Counted from the stretch's first letter, positions 16,853 to 24,996 are shown. The stretch is DNA of 26,488 nt from JBBPYC01 sp038200275 (GCA_038200275.1 JBBPYC010000099.1:1-26488), one strand, 5' to 3'. Translations and numbers: made by a program. The notes: a model not told the origin generated them from the letters alone.

Positions 16853-16857
16853 TCGTC

Positions 16858-17775
16858 ATGAAAACAAAACGCACCGGTGGTGCAAACAGCGCCCCCACGC
16901 CGCCCGGGTTGCCTGAGGAGATTCGCCCAGGCCAATCGATCGAACTGCTGAAGGAACTGCACATCCTGACCCGCGACGGCCGTCTGAATCAGGATTCGCG
17001 CCGCAAGTTAAAGCAGGTCTACCACCTCTACCAGTTCATCGAAAAACTGCTTGATGAGCTGACGACCGATCCGGCCGCAGCCAGCGACATCACGCTCGCC
17101 GACCACGGCGCAGGCAAGTCCTATCTCGGTTTCATCCTGTACGACCTGTTCTTCAAGTCGCGTGCGGGCGGCACGATCTACGGCGTGGAGACGCGTGCCG
17201 AGCTGGTAGAGCGGTCCCGCGACCTGGCACAGCGACTGGGCTTCAACCGCATGCGGTTCGTCAATTCAAGCGTTGTCGAAGCCGCGCAATCGGATGCATT
17301 GCCCGACCACGTCGACGTCGTGACCGCGCTGCACGCCTGCGACACCGCGACCGATGACGCGATTGCCTTCGGCTTGCACAAGCAAGCCAAGTTCATGGTG
17401 CTGGTGCCATGCTGCCAGGCCGAACTGGCACGCGCATTGAACGGCACCAAGGCGTTGTCCTTGTCACGCACGCCGCTGGCCGAACTTTGGCGCCACCCGT
17501 TGCACACCCGCGAGATGGGCAGCCAGCTGACCAACGTGCTGCGCTGCCTGTACCTGGAAGCATGCGGCTATTCGGTCAGTGTGACCGAGCTGGTCGGCTG
17601 GGAGCACAGCCTGAAAAACGAGTTGATCGTGGCGCGCTTCACGGGCCAGAAAAAACGCAGCGCGGCGGAGCGGCTGCGCGCAATCCTCGAGGCATTCGGT
17701 CTGATCGAACTGCTGCCGATCCGCTTCCCCGCGCTGGCTGCGCTTGATCCACGCGAGCTACCATCGCCCGCATGA
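16858..17775 (+). CDS. SAM-dependent methyltransferase (Methyltransf_32-like)
   Basis: This is a class I methyltransferase of 305 residues. Motif I is ADHGAGKSYLGF (81-92), followed by an acidic beta2 end YGVETR (108-113). HACDTATDDA (159-168) and LVPCCQAE (182-189) are hallmarks of the Methyltransf_32 group (METTL25/GSTCD-like), whose members have LHACD.ATD and PCC motifs. The target (RNA, protein or small molecule) is unknown. The N-terminal ~25 residues are basic and low in structure. The gene may be cotranscribed with the upstream transporter (37-bp gap), and its stop overlaps the start of a short ORF as ATGA. Confidence 0.85.
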   Translation: MKTKRTGGANSAPTPPGLPEEIRPGQSIELLKELHILTRDGRLNQDSRRKLKQVYHLYQFIEKLLDELTTDPAAASDITLADHGAGKSYLGFILYDLFFKSRAGGTIYGVETRAELVERSRDLAQRLGFNRMRFVNSSVVEAAQSDALPDHVDVVTALHACDTATDDAIAFGLHKQAKFMVLVPCCQAELARALNGTKALSLSRTPLAELWRHPLHTREMGSQLTNVLRCLYLEACGYSVSVTELVGWEHSLKNELIVARFTGQKKRSAAERLRAILEAFGLIELLPIRFPALAALDPRELPSPA

Positions 17776-17987
17776 ACCAGACCGATCAAGACCGCCGATC
17801 GCTCGCGCTGCACCAGCGCGTGTGCGCTCGGCTGCGTCACGATGCAGCCTGGGTCAGGTGCGCGCTGGAAATCTTGCGTCGCTGGATTGCGATGGACAGC
17901 CCGCGCACCGATGCGGCGACGGCCAGATCGCGTGGTCTCCTGGTGACCGGCCACTCGAGAGATGCCGGAGCTGATCGACTGGCATGA
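17772..17987 (+). CDS. Small helical ORF, doubtful, possibly a truncated remnant
   Basis: This 71-codon frame starts with an ATGA overlap on the methyltransferase stop. Residues 8-45 (RRSLALHQRVCARLRHDA, then ILRRWIAMDSP) look like two amphipathic helices of a real small protein. After about residue 50 the sequence (ARSRGLLVTGHSRDAG) loses protein-like character, suggesting a frameshifted or truncated gene. A further 31-codon frame (17962-18057, beginning MPELIDWHEH) continues in another phase. I do not recognise the family. The stretch 17776-18093 otherwise holds nothing I can support. Confidence 0.3.
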   Translation: MNQTDQDRRSLALHQRVCARLRHDAAWVRCALEILRRWIAMDSPRTDAATARSRGLLVTGHSRDAGADRLA

Positions 17988-18093
17988 ACACGTGCAGCTG
18001 AGAGCCATCGTCTGCTTGCGGATCAACCGCGCGTTTGGCACAGCTCTGTCTGCTTGACCGCTCGATGATGCGCGTGGCTCGAGCGCGCCTGTC

Positions 18094-19323
18094 GTGCTGA
18101 ATACCCTCTGGCTCGGATTTTTCGTCATCGCGGCGATCAGCGCGTTTGGGCGCTGGCTGATCGGTGGCGATGCAGCGGTGTTTGCAGGCATCGTGGAGAG
18201 TTTGTTCGCGATGGCGAAGCTGTCGGTGGAGCTCATGCTGCTGCTGTTTGGCACGTTGACCTTGTGGCTGGGGTTTCTGCGCATCGCCGAACGCAGCGGG
18301 TTGGTTGCGGGACTGGCGCGCGCGCTCGGGCCGCTTTTTGCGCGGCTGCTGCCGGGTGTGCCGGCCGGGCACCCGTCGCTCGGCCTGATCACGCTGAGCT
18401 TTGCGGCCAACACGCTGGGCCTCGACAACGCGGCCACGCCGATTGGGCTGAAGGCGATGCGCGCGCTGCAGGAGCTGAATCCGAGCGACGACACCGCCAG
18501 CAACGCGCAGATCCTGTTCATGGTGCTGAACGCATCCGCGCCGACGTTGCTGCCGGTCACGATCTTCATGTACCGGGCGCAAGCCGGTGCGGCGGACCCG
18601 GCGCTGGTGTTCCTGCCGATCCTGCTGGCGACCTGCACGTCGACATTGGTGGGGCTGCTGGTGATTGCCAAGGTGCAACGGCTGAAGCTGGCCGACCCGG
18701 TCGTGCTGGCCTACCTGCTGCCGGCCGCGCTGCTGTTCGCCGCGTTCGTCGCGCTGCTGGCCACGATGTCATCGGGCGCGATTGCGGCGTTGTCTTCGCT
18801 GCTTGGCAACTTGGTGCTGTTCAGCCTGGTGCTGCTGTTCGTGCTGCTGGGCGCAATCAAGCGCGTGCCGGTCTACGAGGCGTTCGTCGAAGGCGCGAAG
18901 GAAGGCTTTGCTGTGGCGCGCGATCTGCTGCCGTATCTGGTCGCCATGTTGTGCGCGATCGGTGTGCTGCGTGCATCGGGCGCGCTCGACTTCGCGCTCG
19001 AAGGGATTCGTTGGTTGATTGGCCTGACAGGCTGGGATACGCGCTTCGTCGATGCATTGCCAACCGCGCTGGTCAAGCCGTTTTCCGGCAGCGCCGCGCG
19101 GGCGATTTTGGTGGAGACGATGCAGGCTCAGGGCGTCGACAGCTTCGGCGCGCGGCTCGCAGCCGTGATTCAAGGCAGCACGGAGACGACGTTCTATGTG
19201 CTGGCGGTGTACTTCGGTGCGGTCGGCATCAAGCGCACGCGACATGCGGTGGCGTGTTCGTTGATTGCTGAGCAGGCCGGGGTGCTTGCGGCGATCGGGA
19301 TCTGTTACTGGTTCTATGGCTGA
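18094..19323 (+). CDS. Fused SpmA-SpmB nucleoside-recognition (Gate) domain membrane protein
   Basis: This polytopic inner-membrane protein of 409 residues joins two proteins that are separate in Bacillus: an SpmA-like half (about 1-195, with NTLGLDNAATPIGLKAM and ASNAQILFMVLNASAPTLLP) and an SpmB-like half (about 205-409, with VEGAKEGFAVARDLLPYLVAM, KPFSGSAARAI and QGSTETTFYVLAVYFG). Both contain Gate/nucleoside-recognition domains. In Bacillus, SpmA/B affect spore core dehydration; in non-sporing proteobacteria the role is unknown, and transport is an inference from fold. The start is GTG at 18094 (MLNTLWLGF, matching SpmA N termini), without a clear Shine-Dalgarno sequence. The 3' end overlaps convergent livF by 10 bp. 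Confidence 0.9.
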   Translation: MLNTLWLGFFVIAAISAFGRWLIGGDAAVFAGIVESLFAMAKLSVELMLLLFGTLTLWLGFLRIAERSGLVAGLARALGPLFARLLPGVPAGHPSLGLITLSFAANTLGLDNAATPIGLKAMRALQELNPSDDTASNAQILFMVLNASAPTLLPVTIFMYRAQAGAADPALVFLPILLATCTSTLVGLLVIAKVQRLKLADPVVLAYLLPAALLFAAFVALLATMSSGAIAALSSLLGNLVLFSLVLLFVLLGAIKRVPVYEAFVEGAKEGFAVARDLLPYLVAMLCAIGVLRASGALDFALEGIRWLIGLTGWDTRFVDALPTALVKPFSGSAARAILVETMQAQGVDSFGARLAAVIQGSTETTFYVLAVYFGAVGIKRTRHAVACSLIAEQAGVLAAIGICYWFYG

Positions 19324-19997
19324 ACGGCTGTAGCCGACGCCGCATCGCCCTTCAGTTCGCCGCGCTCCAGCGTCAACGTCGTGCAGTCCACCCGATCGAG
19401 CAGTGAGCGGTTCGATTCGGTGATCACGATGCACAGCTCGGGCCACTGCTGGTAGAGGCTGCCCAAGGTCTCCGCATACTGGCGCGCCAGCGCGGGCGCC
19501 AAGCCTTGAAATGGCTCGTCGACCAGAATCAGCCGCGTGCCCACCATCAGCGCACGCGCGAGCGCGGCCATCTTGCCCTGGCCGCCTGACAGTGCGGCCG
19601 CGGACCGCGGCAGCATCGGCTCGATCAGCGGCACGGTGTCGACCAGCTGTCGGATGCGCATGTCGATCTCGGATGACTCGAGCCCCAGCGCCTCGCCCGG
19701 CAGCCGCAGGTTTTCTGCCACCGTCATGGTCGGGAACAGCACGCGTTCCTCCGGTGAGTAGCCGATGCCCAAAGTGGCACGGCCGTGCGATGGTTGCGCG
19801 AGCAGGTCAGTGCCGTTCAGCGTGATCCCGCCTGCCTTGACCTGCGTGAATCCCATGATCGTGCGCAGCAAAGTGGTCTTGCCCGCGCCATTGCGGCCCA
19901 CCACCGCATAAGTGCGGCCCGAGGCCATTTCGACCGACAGCGCACGCAGCACCGGGATGCCCGCAATGTCGACCGAGACGTCTTGCAGCTTCAGCAT
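19314..19997 (-). CDS. livF: Branched-chain amino-acid-type ABC transporter ATPase LivF
   Basis: This is one of two cytosolic ATPases of a Liv/HAAT importer. It has 227 residues with Walker A GRNGAGKT (34-41), signature LSGGQ (136-140) and Walker B LILVDE (156-161). The switch region is IVITESN, without His, as is common in LivF proteins. An open frame extends upstream to 20192, but it translates GC-rich intergenic repeat. The ATG at 19997 has GGGAG 7 bases upstream and fits the family N terminus. It is the last gene of the minus-strand operon, separated from livG by a 157-bp repeat-containing gap. Its TAG lies inside the 3' end of the convergent spmAB-like gene. Confidence 0.92.
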   Translation of the reverse strand: MLKLQDVSVDIAGIPVLRALSVEMASGRTYAVVGRNGAGKTTLLRTIMGFTQVKAGGITLNGTDLLAQPSHGRATLGIGYSPEERVLFPTMTVAENLRLPGEALGLESSEIDMRIRQLVDTVPLIEPMLPRSAAALSGGQGKMAALARALMVGTRLILVDEPFQGLAPALARQYAETLGSLYQQWPELCIVITESNRSLLDRVDCTTLTLERGELKGDAASATAVQP

Positions 19998-20004
19998 GTC
20001 AATG

Positions 20005-20009
20005 CTCCC
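20005..20009 (-). promoter_or_regulatory. Ribosome binding site deciding the livF start
   Basis: The minus strand reads GGGAG 7 bases before the ATG at 19995-19997. It supports this start over the longer open frame through the intergenic repeat. Confidence 0.6.
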
Positions 20010-20039
20010 GCACACGCATTGCCCACCACACTGGAAGGA

Positions 20040-20154
20040 CCCATAAACAATTCCAGGAAGGGCCGCAGAGCCGGCTACGCCGGGCCGCAGGCGCCGCCCC
20101 CGGTGGGGGGGGAGGCGAAAGCCGAGCGAAGGGAGCGGAGCCTCGGGGAGAGCT
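20040..20154. repeat. GC-rich intergenic repeat-like segment between livG and livF
   Basis: This non-coding stretch is made of short palindromic or near-palindromic blocks. These include GCCGGCTACGCCGGG (20070-20084), a hairpin of CCCCC and GGGGG around GGT (about 20097-20109, inside a run of eight G), and a purine-rich GCGAAAGCCGAGCGAAGGG (20113-20131). It resembles the dispersed GC-rich intergenic elements found in Burkholderiales genomes, but I see no second copy in this window. Confidence 0.5.
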
Positions 20155-20916
20155 TCATCCGCCCAGCACCACGGTACGGACTTCTTCATCACGCATCACC
20201 ACATCGGGGGGGCCATCGGCTGCGATGCGCCCTGCGATCCAGGCAGCCACGCGGGTTGCGTATTGCTCGACGATGTCGACATCGTGCTCGATGAACATGG
20301 CAGTCACCTGCTGTTCGTCCAGCGCACGCATGATGGTCGCCATCAACGGATGTTTTTCATCCGCCGCCACGCCACTGGTCGGCTCATCCATGATCAGCAG
20401 CTTCGGCCGCAGCGCGAGCGCCATCGCGATGTCGAGCAGCTTGCGGTGGCCTTCGGACAGATTGCCACAACGCTCATCGGCGCGATCCGCAAGGCCGGTC
20501 GCCTGCAATGTGGGGTCGATCTCTGCCAGGTCAGCGCAACGCGACAGGGGTGCGAACACGCTCAGGCGCTGGCTGCGGGAGGCCACCGCCAGCTCTAGAC
20601 TCTCGCGCACCGTATGGTCCAGAAAGAGCTGCGGCAGTTGGAACGACCGACCGATGCCGGCCCGCACGATCTGGCGCGGGTGCAGCCGCGTGATGTCCCG
20701 GCCTTCGAACAGGATCTTTCCCGCGCTCGGCTTGATGTAGCCGGTCACCATGTTGACGAACGTGGTTTTGCCGGCACCGTTGGCGCCGATCACTGCGATG
20801 CGCTCGCCCGCGTGCAGGTCGAAGTCGATGTTCTCGGCCGCGACCACGCCGCCGAACGCCAACGTCAGGCCGCGGGTCTGCAGCAACGGCTTTGAAGCGG
20901 GTGTGCTATTGCTCAT
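20155..20916 (-). CDS. livG: Branched-chain amino-acid-type ABC transporter ATPase LivG
   Basis: This is the second cytosolic ATPase of the importer, with 253 residues. It has Walker A GANGAGKT (44-51), the Q-loop SFQLPQ (Gln93), Walker B LLIMDE (173-178) and switch His211 (FIEHD). The ABC signature is LSEGH (153-157) instead of LSGGQ; LivG-type proteins often vary here. The C terminus VRTVVLGG corresponds to the usual LivG tail. The start overlaps the livM stop as ATGA (20913-20916). It pairs with LivF and docks on LivH/LivM. Confidence 0.93.
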   Translation of the reverse strand: MSNSTPASKPLLQTRGLTLAFGGVVAAENIDFDLHAGERIAVIGANGAGKTTFVNMVTGYIKPSAGKILFEGRDITRLHPRQIVRAGIGRSFQLPQLFLDHTVRESLELAVASRSQRLSVFAPLSRCADLAEIDPTLQATGLADRADERCGNLSEGHRKLLDIAMALALRPKLLIMDEPTSGVAADEKHPLMATIMRALDEQQVTAMFIEHDVDIVEQYATRVAAWIAGRIAADGPPDVVMRDEEVRTVVLGG

Positions 20917-21866
20917 CCCGGTTTCGTCCTTGACGAAGCACGCCGCGTGTCGAACCGCGTGAGCAGCGCGACCAGCCCGGAAGGCGCCAGAAAGATCAGC
21001 ACCAGCAGCACCGAGCCAATCACCATCTGCCAGATGCCAGTCAGCGCGGCGGCAGCGAACAGACTCAGGAATTCATAGGCGATGGCGCCGATGAATGCAC
21101 CGACCGGATTCGACGTACCGCCCAGCACCGCGATGAAAACAAATTCGCCCGAGCGAATCCAGTAGCCCATCTCGGGCGTCACCATACCCTGGATCAACGC
21201 GAACATGCCGCCTGAAAAACCGCACAGCGTGGTCGATGCAAGATAGCCGATATAGAACACGCGCCGCGCCGAGATGCCCAGGTATTCAAGCCGCACTTCG
21301 TTGGAGCGGATCGCGCTCATCGCCTGGCCCACCGGCGACGCGAAGAAGCGCCCGAGCGCCCAGCAGGCGACCACCATCAGCACGATCGCCACGACCAGCA
21401 GCCCTGTCTCATACGTCGACCGCTCCAGCATCTGGCCTAGCAGCGGCGGGCGCTCCATGCGAAGGCCATCGGTGCCGCCGGTCACGTTGTAGAACTTGCC
21501 CAGCACCGCGAACAGCACCATCGAAAGCGCCAGATTCAGCATGCCGAAAAAGATGCCGCGGTAGCGCACCATGAACAGGCCGACCACCGCGCCGGCCAGC
21601 AGCCCGCAGGCTGCGCCGGCGAGCATCAGCAGCAATGCATCGGTCTGCGGAAATGTGCGCGCCAGCGTTACAACGCCGTAGCCACCCAGGCAGGCAAAGC
21701 CCGCATGTCCGAACGACACCTGGCCCGCGCGGATCAGGATCGACACGCCCAGTGCCGCAAAGCCGTAAGACAGCGCCATGATCAGTGGCGTCTTGAGCCA
21801 TGGCACGAACAGGCCGAGCAGCAGGGTCAAGCCAGCGATGACCCAGGGTGTGATGCGCAGCAGCAT
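20913..21866 (-). CDS. livM: Branched-chain amino-acid-type ABC transporter permease LivM
   Basis: This inner-membrane permease has 317 residues and about 9-10 hydrophobic segments. It carries LivM hallmarks: YGFAALGVSILIRAGQVSFGHAGF near the N terminus and the cytoplasmic coupling region SPVGQAMSAIRSNEVRLEYLGI, then the GGTSNPVGAFIGA segment. It is the second membrane subunit beside LivH. Its ATG shares one base with the livH stop (TGATG) and its stop overlaps the livG start, so livH-livM-livG are tightly coupled. Confidence 0.94.
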   Translation of the reverse strand: MLLRITPWVIAGLTLLLGLFVPWLKTPLIMALSYGFAALGVSILIRAGQVSFGHAGFACLGGYGVVTLARTFPQTDALLLMLAGAACGLLAGAVVGLFMVRYRGIFFGMLNLALSMVLFAVLGKFYNVTGGTDGLRMERPPLLGQMLERSTYETGLLVVAIVLMVVACWALGRFFASPVGQAMSAIRSNEVRLEYLGISARRVFYIGYLASTTLCGFSGGMFALIQGMVTPEMGYWIRSGEFVFIAVLGGTSNPVGAFIGAIAYEFLSLFAAAALTGIWQMVIGSVLLVLIFLAPSGLVALLTRFDTRRASSRTKPG

Positions 21867-22768
21867 CAGACGCGCCGGGTCTCAGCCACTGCAAACAACC
21901 CCTGCGGACGCCACAGCAGCACCACCAGCATGATCAGATACGGCACCACGACATCGATCTCTGGCAGCAGGTAGACCGAAAATGCCTTGCCCATGCCGAT
22001 CAGCAGAGCAGCGATTGCGGTGCCTGTGATCTGCCCCAGGCCCGCGACCGCCACCACGGCGAACGACAGCACCATCATGTCGCCGCCAATGCCCGGTACC
22101 AGCGACGTGGTGGGGGACGCCAGGGCGCCGCCCAACGTGCCAAGCATCGCGCCGATGCAGAACGTGACCAGGCCGACGCGCTTGGCATTGATGCCCATCG
22201 CAGTAGCCACCTCACGGTTGTGCGTAACGGCCATGATCTGGCGGCCAAACCGCGTATGACCGAGCGACCAGCGCAGTCCGATGAACACCAGCAACGCCAC
22301 GGCCGGCAGCAGCACCAGTTGATAGACGGTATACATCACCGCACCGACCTGCATCGTGCCCAGCGCGTTGACCGCATGCGTGACCGACACCGGGCTGGTG
22401 CCCCAGACCAGCCGCTGCACATCCTCCATGATCATGAACACGGCAAAGGTCGCCAGCAACTGCATCACGGGATCGAAATCAAGGATGCGCCGCACCAGCG
22501 CAATCTCAATCAACGCGCCGAGCAGTAGGCCCGCCGCAGCGGCACCGACCAGCAGCGCAAGAAGTGACAGCACGACTGAATCATTGCCGCCGAACAGGCC
22601 GCCTACAGTCGCTGCCGCATAGCCGCCAATCGCATACAGGCTGCCGTGCGCGAGATTCAAGATGCGCAGCACACCGAAGATCAGCGTGAGGCCCAGCGCA
22701 ACCAGAAACAGCAGCGCCGATTGCGTCAGACCGTCGAGCACGGCCAGCAGCACCAGGGTCGAGTTCAT
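21866..22768 (-). CDS. livH: Branched-chain amino-acid-type ABC transporter permease LivH
   Basis: This inner-membrane permease has 300 residues and about 8 hydrophobic segments. It begins with GLTQSALLFLVALGLTLIFG and RILNLAHGSLYAIGGY, the LivH signature (GLTLIFGVxxxxNxAHG), and has the coupling-helix region TRFGRQIMAVTHNREVATAMGI. It forms the membrane pore with LivM. It follows the substrate-binding protein gene after 63 bases and is translationally coupled to livM. Confidence 0.94.
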   Translation of the reverse strand: MNSTLVLLAVLDGLTQSALLFLVALGLTLIFGVLRILNLAHGSLYAIGGYAAATVGGLFGGNDSVVLSLLALLVGAAAAGLLLGALIEIALVRRILDFDPVMQLLATFAVFMIMEDVQRLVWGTSPVSVTHAVNALGTMQVGAVMYTVYQLVLLPAVALLVFIGLRWSLGHTRFGRQIMAVTHNREVATAMGINAKRVGLVTFCIGAMLGTLGGALASPTTSLVPGIGGDMMVLSFAVVAVAGLGQITGTAIAALLIGMGKAFSVYLLPEIDVVVPYLIMLVVLLWRPQGLFAVAETRRV

Positions 22769-22831
22769 CGCCTGGCCTGCCTAACTGGTGAACAACGTGC
22801 GTGAACAGTGCAATTCAGCCCAGCCTGCTGA

Positions 22832-24127
22832 TCAAAACGACTTGATGCTCGGGTCTTTCAGCACCTCGGGCTTGATCGTCTTGACCCACTCGGTCCCCTT
22901 GGTGCCGACCGGGTTCTGCACCAGTTCAGCCGGATAGATCGAGATGCCCGTGATCGCCGGAAACGGCAGCTCCGGCGTCATCTTGGTCACGCCGAGGAGC
23001 TGGGCTTCCATGCCCTGGCCGTCTTCACGCATCGTGACCGGGCGGGTCAGGCCGCGAAAAGTCAGCTTGCGCATTGCATCCGCCACCTGCTCGGTGCTCG
23101 GCCAGTTGCCGTTGTTCGTCTTGATCGCGGCCATGTAGGCGTCGTGCACCGCGGTGACCGCGGCGTATGCGTGGTAGACCGAATAGATCGGATACTGACC
23201 GGTTTTCTCACGGAATTTGGCAACGAAAGCTTTGTGCTTCGGGTCGTCTTTGTACTCTGGATGGCCGAAGTAATGATCGCCGCGCATGCCGACAATGACG
23301 CCGTCCGGCATCGATTTGCCGACCCGTTCCAGCGAACTTTCCGCCAGGGGCATCACCCAGGTCGTCTTGGTCATCAGCCCGCGCTGCGCCGCTTGGCGGA
23401 TCAGCGTGTCAAGCTCTCCGCCCCATGAAGTCGACAGGATCACGTCGGGCGACAGTGCCTGCAGCCGGCTGATTTCGGAAGAAAAGTCGGTCGAGCCAAA
23501 CTTCGGGAACAGCTCGGCCACCACTTTCACGTCGGGCTTGAACGCACGCAACGTGTTGATGAAGATTTCCCACGAGTCGCGGCCCCAGGCGTAGTCCTGA
23601 TTGATCACGGCCAGCGTCTTGAAGTCGGGCTTGGTGCGCAGCAGATGCAGCACGGTCGCGACCATCTCCGACGTCGCGTTGGCCTGCGTGCGCACCACGT
23701 ACTGGTAGCGCTTGTTTTCCAGAATTTTCTCAGTGCCGCAGTCCCACATCACGTTCAGCACCTTCAGGTCTTCAGCCACTGGTGCCAACGCATTGCAGTT
23801 GCCGCTTGAGATCGCTGCCAGCATGACCTTGACGCCGCCTTCCTGCACCACGCGCCGGTACTCGGACAGCAGCTTGGCGCCGCCCACGCCCTCGTCGATG
23901 ATGTCCAGCTTGAGCTTGACGCCGTCGATGCCGCCCTTGGCGTTGATTTCATCGACGGCCAGTTCGGCCGCGGCCTTGCCTGGCACGCCGAATACGGCTG
24001 CGGGGCCGGACAGGAAGGTGGTCATGCCAATGTCGAGCTGGGCGGGCTTTTGCTGGGCGCCCGTGGCCATGGCCGTGGCCAGTAGCGCAAAGCCGGCGAG
24101 GCCTGTGCGTAAACGTTGCAAAATCAT
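22832..24127 (-). CDS. Periplasmic substrate-binding protein of the Liv-type ABC importer
   Basis: This is a type I periplasmic binding protein (Peripla_BP_6 family) of 431 residues. The signal peptide (1-24) is cut near ATGA/QQ. The mature part starts with LDIGMTTFLSGPAAVFGVPGKAAAELAVDEINAKGG, the standard N-lobe of LivJ/LivK-like proteins; ISSGNCNALAP, VINQDYAWGRDSW and MRGDHYFGHPEY follow. The ligand is not readable from sequence: leucine, other amino acids, amides or aromatic acids are all possible for this family. GGAG (minus strand, 24137-24140) lies 9 bases before the ATG. First gene of the operon, divergent from the RAYT gene, with a 149-bp gap between them. Confidence 0.93.
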   Translation of the reverse strand: MILQRLRTGLAGFALLATAMATGAQQKPAQLDIGMTTFLSGPAAVFGVPGKAAAELAVDEINAKGGIDGVKLKLDIIDEGVGGAKLLSEYRRVVQEGGVKVMLAAISSGNCNALAPVAEDLKVLNVMWDCGTEKILENKRYQYVVRTQANATSEMVATVLHLLRTKPDFKTLAVINQDYAWGRDSWEIFINTLRAFKPDVKVVAELFPKFGSTDFSSEISRLQALSPDVILSTSWGGELDTLIRQAAQRGLMTKTTWVMPLAESSLERVGKSMPDGVIVGMRGDHYFGHPEYKDDPKHKAFVAKFREKTGQYPIYSVYHAYAAVTAVHDAYMAAIKTNNGNWPSTEQVADAMRKLTFRGLTRPVTMREDGQGMEAQLLGVTKMTPELPFPAITGISIYPAELVQNPVGTKGTEWVKTIKPEVLKDPSIKSF

Positions 24128-24205
24128 CGTTGTTGTCTCCGTTGTGTTGAGTCGTTGTCGGCTTATTGTTGGAGAACAAGCGAGGCGTGTCTACCCGAGG
24201 GTTTG

Positions 24206-24225
24206 CCCGGGCCAGGGTGACCGGG
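24206..24225. repeat. Short inverted repeat upstream of the RAYT gene
   Basis: CCCGG (24206-24210) and CCGGG (24221-24225) can pair around a 10-base loop in the divergent region between the binding-protein gene and the RAYT gene. It could be a degenerate REP half or chance in GC-rich DNA. No GTAG/GGAG-headed REP palindrome is clearly visible. Confidence 0.2.
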
Positions 24226-24276
24226 ACAATGGGATTGCATTGCTTGTGCTTTGCTTCAGGCAAGATTCGCCGTGTC

Positions 24277-24996
24277 ATGGCCCGTCTGCCTCGCTTGTCC
24301 GTCCCCGGCTTCGTGCATCACGCGATCCAGCGTGGCCACAACCGCCAGCCGATTTTTGTGGATGCGGCGGACTATGAGACGATGCTTACGATGCTGGGCG
24401 AGGGCCTGCGCCAGCACCAAATCGCGCTGCACGGCTACGTGCTGATGCCCGATCACTTTCATCTGCTCGCCACACCCGAAGGCGACGGGTTGCCACTGCT
24501 GATGCAGTCGCTGGGCCGCCGTTACGTGCGCTACTTCAACGACCGGCATGGCCGCAGCGGTACGTTGTGGGACGGGCGCTATCGTTGCACGGTGATCGAG
24601 CCGCAGCAGCACCTGCTCGACGCGCTTACGTATCTTGATTTGAACCCGGTGCGCGCTGGACTGGCGGCGTCGGCTGCGGACTGGCGTTGGTCGAGCCACG
24701 CGCACTACGTCGGTGCCGCGGTGGACCGGCTGGTCACGCCGCCTCCCCAATTCTGGGCGCTTGGCAACACGCCCTTTGCGCGCGAACAAGCTTGGGCGTA
24801 TCGGGTTGCGGCCGGTGTTGCACCCAAGACCCAGCGCGCGTTGACGGATGCACTGCTCGGCGGCTGGGCGCTTGGAGACGCGGCGTTTGTTGCTGATTTA
24901 CAGGCGAAGTCGGGGCGGCGGGTGTTGAAGGGGCGGGCCGGGCGGCCACGTGCAGACAGCTCGAAAACAGATGAAAAATCAGTCGAAGACGGCTGA
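24277..24996 (+). CDS. REP-associated tyrosine transposase (RAYT, Y1_Tnp)
   Basis: This is a single-copy-type HUH nuclease of 239 residues. It begins MARLPRLSVPGFVHHAIQRG, has the metal-binding HFH in MPDHFHLLATP (60-62), RYFNDRHGRSGTLWDGRY (85-102) and the probable catalytic Tyr119 in TYLDLNPVRAG. All catalytic features look intact. RAYTs process REP palindromes in single-stranded form and are usually vertically inherited domesticated transposases. I chose the ATG at 24277; an upstream open frame begins in non-coding sequence. It lies between the divergent Liv operon and the convergent hydrolase-OsmC gene. The C terminus (residues ~220-239) is polar and probably disordered. Confidence 0.93.
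   Translation: MARLPRLSVPGFVHHAIQRGHNRQPIFVDAADYETMLTMLGEGLRQHQIALHGYVLMPDHFHLLATPEGDGLPLLMQSLGRRYVRYFNDRHGRSGTLWDGRYRCTVIEPQQHLLDALTYLDLNPVRAGLAASAADWRWSSHAHYVGAAVDRLVTPPPQFWALGNTPFAREQAWAYRVAAGVAPKTQRALTDALLGGWALGDAAFVADLQAKSGRRVLKGRAGRPRADSSKTDEKSVEDG

Noticed and set aside
16741..16857. 39-residue N-terminal extension of the methyltransferase
   Set aside because: It overlaps the transporter gene and lacks a ribosome site, whereas GGAAAG precedes the ATG at 16858.
17568..18678. Long minus-strand open frames across 17568-18678
   Set aside because: They are low-complexity, Ser/Arg/Gln-rich translations opposite the methyltransferase 3' end and the SpmAB gene, without recognisable domains.
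19998..20192. 65-residue N-terminal extension of LivF
   Set aside because: It translates the GC-rich intergenic repeat, lacks LivF similarity, and overlaps the 3' end of livG; the ATG at 19997 has a good ribosome site.
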